From: Euperipatoides rowelli
Taxonomy: Eukaryota; Onychophora; Udeonychophora; Euonychophora; Peripatopsidae
Length of the DNA: 14,357 nucleotides
NCBI GenBank assembly: GCA_003024985.2
Contig: PXIH01S0001277.1
Reading direction: 5' to 3' (one strand)
Part shown: piece by piece, positions 9,533-14,357 of the stretch
Layout: the number at the start of each line of letters is the position of its first letter
Position numbering within the stretch: the first letter of the stretch is position 1
The notes under the pieces: model-generated
Told to the model about the DNA's origin: nothing
The model's database searches: none
Seen by the model: only the letters and a program-made list of their open reading frames with translations
Made by a program: the position numbers and the translations under genes

Positions 9533-9639
9533 ACAAGATCCAATAGTTGGTATATATAAAACATCGATGATGGTCGCTGGAGTTTTTGTGAAATTAGCCT
9601 AAATGTGCAAAATTAACTATTCAGTGGGGCGCTTTATGC

Positions 9640-10180
9640 AGTAAATAGAAGAGGATTGGAATAAAAATATATGTGTTTAGAGAGTGATGTAGAATGTTTT
9701 AGACATAATGGACTGAGGGTACTAATAATGGGGATTTTAATGGACAACTGGAAGAGATAGAAGGGAAAGATAAAAATGGGAAAATGATGAGAATTTTGTG
9801 ACAAAATGAATTTTGAAATCTATGGGAAACTGAGATGGAAATTTTACCTGGAGTAGAGGAGTTAAAAAAAACTACTATTGATTATGTTCTGATCGGTAGA
9901 AAATGGAAAAATTAAATTAAATATATTAAAATATGGGATGGAGAAGAGGTGGGATATGATACAGATCATAACATGATAGTAGTTAAAATTGGAGGTTTTA
10001 AAGAAAATAGAAGGAAGGGGAGAGGATGGTGGGACATAAATAAAAACAAGGGATTAATAAATTTTGCAAGATTGATAGAAAATGAAGTGGAAAGAGAAAG
10101 TATTGAGGTAAGCTATAACAAATTTATGGCAATAAAAGTAATGGCAGCACCAGAGGCTTTAGGAGTGAGGAAAATAAAAA
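9640..10180 (+). pseudogene. LINE APE endonuclease domain, decayed
   Basis: This domain would nick the target DNA to prime reverse transcription. A frame from about 9640 (IEEDWNKNI) shifts into another that reads CLESDVECFRHNG and IMGDFNGQLEEIEGKDKNGK, with ATG at 9728. GDFN is the conserved endonuclease box. Two TGA stops follow. A further shift in an A run at 9864-9870 leads to TTIDYVLIGRKW (from 9871), a TAA at 9913-9915, and YDTDHNMIVVKIGG, where the catalytic Asp and His of the usual SDH box (here TDH, 9961-9969) are kept. A WW pair near 10030 precedes the linker. The N-terminal half of the domain is missing, so the copy is 5'-truncated. Confidence 0.8.
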
Positions 10181-10537
10181 ATAAAGATGGGATAATGAAC
10201 TACATATGGTAGTAAAAGAAAGGAAGAAAGCAAATAGAGATTATAAAAAAAGACAAAAAGGGGCTGCAAGTAAAGAAGAAATTGAAGAAAAATGGGAAAA
10301 ATATATTCAATGTAAAAAGCTAGGATTAAAATAAATGAGTATAGAAAAAGAATGGATAAACAGATAAGTATAAAGGCAGATGGAAATGAACGGTGTAAAA
10401 AATTTTGGAATTATGTAAAAAATAGAATGACAAAAAAAGTAGAGGAAGAGTGTGGGTTAGAGAGAAATGGTATGGTTGTATTAGATGAAAAGGGATTAAA
10501 AGAAGTAGGCCTATTAGAGAAGATAAAAAGATGGTAA
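10181..10537 (+). pseudogene. LINE linker between endonuclease and polymerase, decayed
   Basis: Two frames carry the lysine/glutamate-rich linker typical of these ORF2 proteins. One (from 10188) reads WDNELHMVVKERKKANRDYK and later EEIEEKWEKY, ending at TAA 10332-10334. The other (10335-10537) reads GNERCKKFWNYVKNRM and then GMVVLDEKG. The last piece normally precedes the fingers of the reverse transcriptase. Here it is followed at once by box A, so about a hundred residues of fingers are missing and an internal deletion near 10510-10530 is likely. Confidence 0.65.
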
Positions 10538-11250
10538 TGGGTTTTGTTGGTGTAAAAAAATCTTACGATATGGTAGATAGGAAAAAGTTGTGGAATATAA
10601 TAAGGGAGAGGGGGATGAGAGAAGAATGGGTTAAAATAATAGAAAAAAAACTATATGAAAATAATAAATACGTTTTTCAATGGGAGGAATGAGAATCGGA
10701 TAAGATAACAAGTGAGAGAGGGTTGAGACAGGGATGCCCAATGTCGGCAATACTATTTATATTATATGTTATGAACAAATTAGATTAGGGATTACAGTAA
10801 TAAATACAGGTAAGGGAATAAGTTTGAGAGGATTCGGGGGCAGGGGTAAGATAATGTTACCAGGTTTGATGTTTGCAGATGATGTGATAGTAATGGCTGT
10901 AAGCAAAGAAGATATGCAGATATTATTAGATGTATATAGTAGGGTTGGAGTGGAACTGGGATGGGATTTTAGTATGGAAAAGTCAAATGTTATGTGGATA
11001 AATGGAAGTGGAGGGGAGAAATGGAGATTGGGAAAAGGAGAGATTGAAGATGTAGAACAGTACGATTAACTGGGGGTTACTTTTAGTGGAAGGGCGGATT
11101 ATTTGGTGGAAGGGGAAAAGAAAATATTAAGTAAGGCTAAAAGAAATGGAGGCATAAAGAAGAGGGCATCATATACGAGTTATACTAGGTCTGAGATAGT
11201 AAGACTTTTGTGGAAAACGGTAACAAACAGTACCAGGGATAATGTAAGGG
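10531..11250 (+). pseudogene. LINE reverse transcriptase palm, decayed
   Basis: A frame from 10531 reads MGFVGVKKSYDMVDRKKLW (box A). Its first catalytic Asp, expected as F-x-D, is Gly here (GGT at 10549-10551). The frame continues, with one TGA at 10690-10692, to GLRQGCPMSAILFILYV (box B, from 10720) and ends at TAG 10786-10788. A second frame then carries LMFADDVIVMAV (box C, FADD at 10872-10883), a long open tract with GVELGWDFSMEKSNVMW, then a TAA at 11067-11069 and LGVTFSGRADYL and IKKRASYTSYTRSEIVRLLW. Loss of box A Asp, an internal deletion and several stops and shifts make it non-functional. Confidence 0.85.
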
Positions 11251-11280
11251 AATAATGTGTTGGTTATGACATTGTCAGGG

Positions 11281-11583
11281 AGAAGAGAGCTGGAGAAAAT
11301 ACAGAAAGAGATGGGTAGATATGCACTGGGAGGTGGAAGGTGACAGTAGAGGCAATAAATGGGTTTAGGGGATGGAGTACTTTTGAAGAAAGAGAGATGA
11401 AGGCAAAATTGAAGATATATGGAAAAATGCAATTGATGGAGGAAAACATCTGGAGTTATGTAAATGGGTGTATAAGGAATGTATGCTAAGTGTAAATCAA
11501 AATGGTAGAAGAGGGTAGTACAAATGGCAGAAATAGTAGTAAAGGAAAAATTAGGGTTGTATTTGACATTGTGGGGTGGAATA
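11281..11583 (+). pseudogene. LINE post-polymerase region, left part
   Basis: The frame from 11281 reads RRELEKIQKEMGRYALGG. A shift at 11340 gives VTVEAINGFRGWSTFEEREM, ending at a TAA near 11487. The tail to 11583 is only faintly readable (WGGI before the break). The order matches the region after the polymerase thumb in this LINE type. It continues after the insertion at 12677. Confidence 0.65.
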
Positions 11584-11617
11584 GGGCTACCACAGGCCAC
11601 ACAATTGGCAGGACAGT
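11584..11617 (+). repeat. Left terminal inverted repeat of the insertion
   Basis: GGGCTACCACA pairs with the right end at 12664-12674 with two mismatches, and CAATTGG pairs loosely with AATTTG-type sequence near 12652-12658. GGTAACCC is also found inward at 11625-11632, so the left end carries a short sub-terminal inverted repeat of its own. Confidence 0.6.
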
Positions 11618-11925
11618 CACGCTTGGTAACCCAAATTCATGCATCATGCATGGCCTTGATGAGTGGCAATTTTTATGTGTGACAGTATATAATTAGTTTG
11701 AGATCCAATGTCCACACTATCCAATTAACGAGAGTGCCCATAGCAATTAATGTTTGCCAAAAGTTAGTCAATACTGCCATTTAATGCCTTAGCAATATTT
11801 TGGCTCATTAAAAACAAAACATTTGGAACCGATTTCCGTCTGTTGCAAAGTTATGACGATAGGCTACAACCAAACTGTACTAATGTCATTTGGAAGAACT
11901 ATGCACAATTGAATACAATGGATAT

Positions 11926-12040
11926 TAGCCAATGAGCAGCCCTGTGTGTTTATTGTTTACTTATTTATATTCTTTAACCGTGCTGTTTACTCAGTCCGAA
12001 TGTACAAAGCCTATAATATTGGTCAATCAGTGGCTAATAT
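11926..12040. repeat. Inverted repeat inside the insertion
   Basis: ATATTAGCCAATGA at 11922-11935 is matched in inverted orientation by TCAGTGGCTAATAT at 12027-12040 (13 of 14 positions). It includes a CCAAT-type word and may be a sub-terminal or regulatory repeat of the inserted element. Confidence 0.5.
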
Positions 12041-12448
12041 ACATGCAGTTAGTGTAAATAACACTAATAGGCTCAGTCTCTAGGCCGTTGATTGTAGAGT
12101 CTAGCCGATTTTATGGTTTAGCGCACGTTTAATTACTGTGGTACTGCATAAATTTATTTATAATAATAATTACAAAACAAGGGACCTGGAAAAACATCAT
12201 AGGATGAAGGTCTTGCTGTATTAGTATTATTTAATAAAAATCTTGAAAAAAAATTTGAACAGCATTACATTGCCTTGAAAATGCTATAGCAGAAATCGAT
12301 ACTCTATTTTTATTAACTTAAATAAAGGTTTTGGTCATTTATATAGTCTTTATATTTTTTTTTGTGATTGGAAGTATTACATTAGTATTCCAAATAATAA
12401 AATCAAATATTCTATTTACAAATTTTATTGAAAGTCTATACAAAGATC

Positions 12449-12499
12449 TTCCCCCCACCACACACACAAGCACATCCCCTACCCCACCCACCACCATTA
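12449..12499. repeat. C/A-rich low-complexity tract
   Basis: A run of CCCCCC, (CA)n and CCACC words, with almost no G or T, inside the inserted element. Confidence 0.8.
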
Positions 12500-12613
12500 C
12501 AAAGGACACTTTGCATTGACCTGCCAAATTTTTGCAATCTAAACAGCCACAAAAAAAAAAAATCAGTATTAGGTAGTTCTTCCCTCGGATTCTGCAGATA
12601 AACCAAAAAGAAT

Positions 12614-12636
12614 ATCTGGGGGCTCCACCCCCAGAT
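12614..12636. repeat. Perfect 9-bp GC-rich hairpin near the right end of the insertion
   Basis: ATCTGGGGG and CCCCCAGAT are exact reverse complements around a CTCCA loop. Such GGGGGCTCC-CCCCC hairpins beside a GGTTACC terminus are, from memory, a recurring feature of some animal DNA transposons. Confidence 0.8.
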
Positions 12637-12640
12637 GGGT

Positions 12641-12674
12641 TTCCCTCATGACAATTTGGGAATTATGGTAACCC
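12641..12674 (-). repeat. Right terminal inverted repeat of the insertion
   Basis: Reading inward on the minus strand it begins GGGTTACCATAATTC and continues CCAAATTGTCATGAGG. The first 11 bases match the left end at 9 positions. It is followed outward by TA at 12675-12676. Confidence 0.6.
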
Positions 12675-12676
12675 TA

Positions 12677-13150
12677 GGATGGAGGGTTAAAAGACATTGT
12701 CAAAGATATAAATATAGGTGGAATAGAGAAAGAAAACTAGTAAGAGAAGGAAAGAGAAAATTGAGAGGTGATAGGTAAGAAAAAGACATGACTTTATGGA
12801 TATAAGGAGAAAATAAAAGAGGGCAATTTATATGGGAATGATAGAGGAAGCGAACTGTTATTTCAGGCCAGAGCAAGATATTTGAGGACAAAGGTAAGAA
12901 TGAGTGAATATTGAAGGATATGGACAGAGTATGTGATCTATGTGGCAGGGTGGATGAAGAATTGGATATTTTGTTAGATTGTAAGGCATTGAAAAATGAA
13001 AGGTGGAAGTAATAGAAATTGGGATGAGGAGAGATGACATATTGAGGAATTGGCTGGGGTTGTATATAAGGGGTGGTTGGACAGAGGGGGTCAAGTATTT
13101 ATTAGGATGGGAAAGGAAGGCAATAATGATAGATAGAGATTGAGAGAAGG
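12677..13150 (+). pseudogene. LINE C-terminal region with CCHC-like knuckle, decayed
   Basis: The LINE resumes after the insertion. A GSELLFQARARYLRTK segment is readable from about 12849. Another frame gives DRVCDLCGRVDEELDILLDC with cysteine codons at 12932-12934, 12941-12943 and 12980-12982. This is the C-x-x-C...H-x(n)-C zinc knuckle usual at the end of these proteins, but the His expected before the last Cys is not visible: the text reads LDILLDC and appears one residue short. KALKNERWK and a TAA follow. Later frames give GWTEGVKYLLGWERKA. Several shifts and stops are present. Confidence 0.7.
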
Positions 13151-13978
13151 GGGGAGATTGTGCAGTGGGCTAACATCCCTGGAAATGGATAACTCCGTTT
13201 TTAAGGAGAAGCCATATATCATCATATGATAACAAGCCAAATTCTTGAGTGAATTGTTTACATTCTATGACTCTAGCTTGATAAAAGAGTATATGATTTG
13301 CACGTGTTATTCTAAGCATTAGATTTAATTAGTGACAAAACCTTTAAACAGTATTTATATTTTTAATCTTTGAACTTATTAACCATTCAATAAAAAAATA
13401 TAGTAAATTAGCCTTTATTATTAATAGCCTACACTGTGGATTAAGCAGAAGGGCTGCTTGAGTACAAAGTTGACATTAAAAACATGAACAAACTAGTTAT
13501 ACTGTAAATAGTCATTATTCAATAACCATAAAGCAGCTCATTCCAGTGCTTCATATCGAATAGCCTATTTTTATTGAAATACACAAGTCCTACAATTTTT
13601 TGTAATTGTTTCCTACAAGCCATACAATTTGCTGATATCAATGCCAATAAGTAATACTGAAAATAAACATCTAACTTTTAAATAACGTTCATCAATAAAT
13701 TAGTTCAATTAGCAAATACAATACATAACTACACAACTGGAAAAGAATGCTCCAAATGGATTAAAGAAAAGGCTAGTATTTTTAAATCCTCTTTGGGTGG
13801 TGAAGAACCTACCAATAATCATATACGTTATAAAATTTCCTGCAACATTCCTATCGTTATTATTGCCTAGCAATTTCTAAACTCGACAAGGATTGGTGGA
13901 AAGGGAGCGTAAATTTAGAAACATTTATGTGAATCCCAACGAAATTCGATTAGACTTAAATCTTAGCAAAACACTTAC
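13151..13978. other. LINE 3' tail, then probable first-intron sequence
   Basis: After the last coding words of the LINE (to about 13150) a short 3' untranslated piece runs to an ATCATCAT-like tail near 13215-13230. The rest is AT-rich and without coding signal. Because the REEP exon on the minus strand ends with a donor at 13978, this stretch should be the start of its first intron. Confidence 0.6.
13972..13978 (-). other. Splice donor GTAAGTG of the REEP exon
   Basis: The exon/intron junction reads ATTG followed by GTAAGTG on the minus strand, close to the animal donor consensus. Splitting the codon after its first base (G, then GT) gives a phase-1 intron. Confidence 0.8.
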
Positions 13979-14093
13979 CAATCACCAAATATAGCCGTTT
14001 TAATCCGGTTAACTTTTCGAATTTTTCTAAGTATGGTGTAATAAAGGATTGTTCATGCAGAAGTTTATCTAAACGTTCCTTCCAGGCAGACAT
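13979..14093 (-). CDS. REEP5: REEP5/DP1-type receptor expression-enhancing protein, first coding exon
   Basis: REEP5/Yop1 proteins are small hairpin membrane proteins that bend the endoplasmic reticulum into tubules. The minus strand opens with ATG at 14093-14091 in a good context (ACAAAAATG). It encodes MSAWKERLDKLLHEQ, then a segment ending LEKFEKLTGLKR and LYLVI, 38 codons plus one base. The exon ends at 13979 before GTAAGTG, a strong donor. The pattern M-S-A, R-x-D/L, LHE, LxKxExxTG, R matches the N-terminus of animal REEP5/REEP6, and that family also has an exon boundary soon after this TG-x-x-R segment, as I recall. The hairpin membrane segments and the TB2/DP1 domain lie in later exons, which I did not find in the window. 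They must lie further left or beyond it. This is the only firm host gene piece seen. Confidence 0.85.
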
Positions 14094-14200
14094 TTTTGTA
14101 AGGATGCAAGTAGTTGCAGCACAACTGACAGCAGACTGCAGGTGATCCTGAAAGGTTGGGTAAACGTAACGTCACGAAAATGCGTAAATCGCATTAAAAT
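14094..14200 (-). promoter_or_regulatory. Probable 5' UTR and core promoter of the REEP gene
   Basis: On the minus strand an initiator-like TCAGTT (14128-14123, the arthropod TCAGT form) lies about 33 bases upstream of the start codon. No TATA box stands 25-35 bases further upstream. TGACGTTA, a CRE/ATF-like site, lies at 14174-14167, and CpG density is visibly raised over 14160-14220, which is unusual for this window. The start site is inferred from these motifs only. Confidence 0.45.
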
Positions 14201-14283
14201 CGCATATGAATAAAGCGCCTCTATTGAGAAAATTCAGTATTATAATTTATACAAGGGCCTAAAAACAGCTCCATTTTAGTGTC

Positions 14284-14300
14284 TTTTTTTTTTTTTTTTT
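14284..14300 (+). repeat. Poly-T run of 17
   Basis: An uninterrupted T run upstream of the REEP promoter on the gene's strand (A run on the minus strand). Confidence 0.9.
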
Positions 14301-14357
14301 AAGGGATTTTCACCCTACAAAATATAATTTATTCAAAATTAAAATCAAATTTAAAAA

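Larger units (their letters stand above)
7640..9639. other. Non-coding stretch with short repeats
   Basis: No coding frame is supported. Contents are TAGGCCTA at 8164-8171, a 17-base tandem duplication at 8780-8813, a faint repeat between 8566-8602 and 8815-8850, a 12-base duplication at 9229-9260, a 25-base tandem repeat at 9408-9471 and a T/GT/AT simple repeat at 9508-9532. The minus-strand frame near 8493-8723 has no recognisable motif. Confidence 0.6.
11584..12674. mobile_element. DNA-transposon-like insertion (about 1.09 kb) nested in the LINE
   Basis: The LINE text breaks at 11583 and resumes at 12677. The piece between starts GGGCTACCACA and ends TATGGTAACCC, whose reverse complement is GGGTTACCATA: inverted ends matching at 9 of 11 positions, with weaker similarity (CAATTGGCA against AAATTGTCA) further in. 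TA stands on both sides (11582-11583 and 12675-12676), which fits a TA target duplication, and removing one TA plus the insert restores an open LINE frame (WGGI then GWRVKR). Base composition switches sharply at both ends, since the purine excess of the LINE is absent inside. No transposase frame was found, so it would be a non-autonomous element. The motif TAGGGTTACCAT plus the G/C hairpin near the end is common in arthropod DNA transposons as I recall them, but I cannot name the superfamily. Confidence 0.65.
9640..13230 (+). mobile_element. Decayed APE-type LINE retrotransposon, 5'-truncated and interrupted
   Basis: The plus strand carries, in the right order, an apurinic-type endonuclease (GDFNG, TIDYVL, TDHN), a charged linker, a reverse transcriptase (box A-like FVGVKKSYD, box B GLRQGCPMS, box C FADD), a thumb/C-terminal region (LGVTFSGRADY, WSTFEERE) and a C-terminal CDLC zinc knuckle. 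These fit the I/Jockey/R1 type of non-LTR elements. From memory, multi-copy proteins of ticks show very similar C-terminal wording (GSELLFQARA then C-x-x-C), but I cannot fix the clade. All three plus frames are used in turn, with many stops, so the copy is dead. The 5' end is truncated near 9640. The 3' end is probably near 13215-13230, in a short ATCATCAT-like tail. Another element interrupts it at 11584-12674. The strand is strongly purine-rich over the whole LINE except this insertion. Confidence 0.85.

Noticed and set aside
11169-11600. Long minus-strand open frame of 143 codons
   Set aside because: It is the antisense of the purine-rich LINE, so it is Ser/Pro/Phe-rich and stop-poor for that reason. 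The plus strand carries real LINE motifs.
12700-13094. Minus-strand open frames opposite the LINE C-terminus
   Set aside because: Same antisense effect. The plus strand has the zinc-knuckle and QARA motifs.

Overview
The window is nuclear DNA of an animal, most likely an arthropod. It is AT-rich, has eukaryotic splice signals, carries two unrelated degraded LINE retrotransposons, and has one clear host exon at its right end. Many copies of the palindromes TAGGCCTA and TACCGGTA give it a species-specific look that I associate, from memory only, with hemipteran (planthopper-like) genomes. There is no sign of bacterial gene organisation, tRNA, rRNA or CRISPR.

Layout. 1-1590: AT-rich non-coding DNA. 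About 1590-2552, minus strand: a 5'-truncated LINE (CR1/L2/Jockey-like) that keeps only the C-terminal part of its reverse transcriptase, from the YADD motif to the WNSLP end. All nine ambiguous bases (N) of the window lie inside it. 2553-5957: non-coding, with a hairpin and two nuclear-receptor-type sites (DR2 and a perfect DR1). 5958-6054, plus: a possible exon of a fatty acyl-CoA reductase-like gene (tentative). 6469-6762, minus: remnant of a repeat-borne cysteine-rich protein family with a CPG motif. 7299-7564, minus: a possible coding remnant split by a 20-base C run. 7640-9640: non-coding, with short tandem repeats. About 9640-13230, plus: a long, badly decayed APE-type LINE (endonuclease, linker, reverse transcriptase, C-terminal zinc knuckle). 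11584-12674: a DNA-transposon-like insertion, with inverted ends and TA flanks, nested inside that LINE. 13979-14093, minus: first coding exon of a REEP5-type ER-shaping protein, with a good splice donor and a plausible promoter to its right. Everything left of 13979 may therefore be first-intron sequence of this gene, at least in part.

The only confidently functional gene piece is the REEP exon. Most of the rest is intronic or intergenic DNA built up by successive transposon insertions: the second LINE landed first, decayed, and received a DNA transposon. No previously undescribed multi-gene system is visible. The best leads are the nested TA-flanked element, the tentative exons, and the over-represented palindromes.
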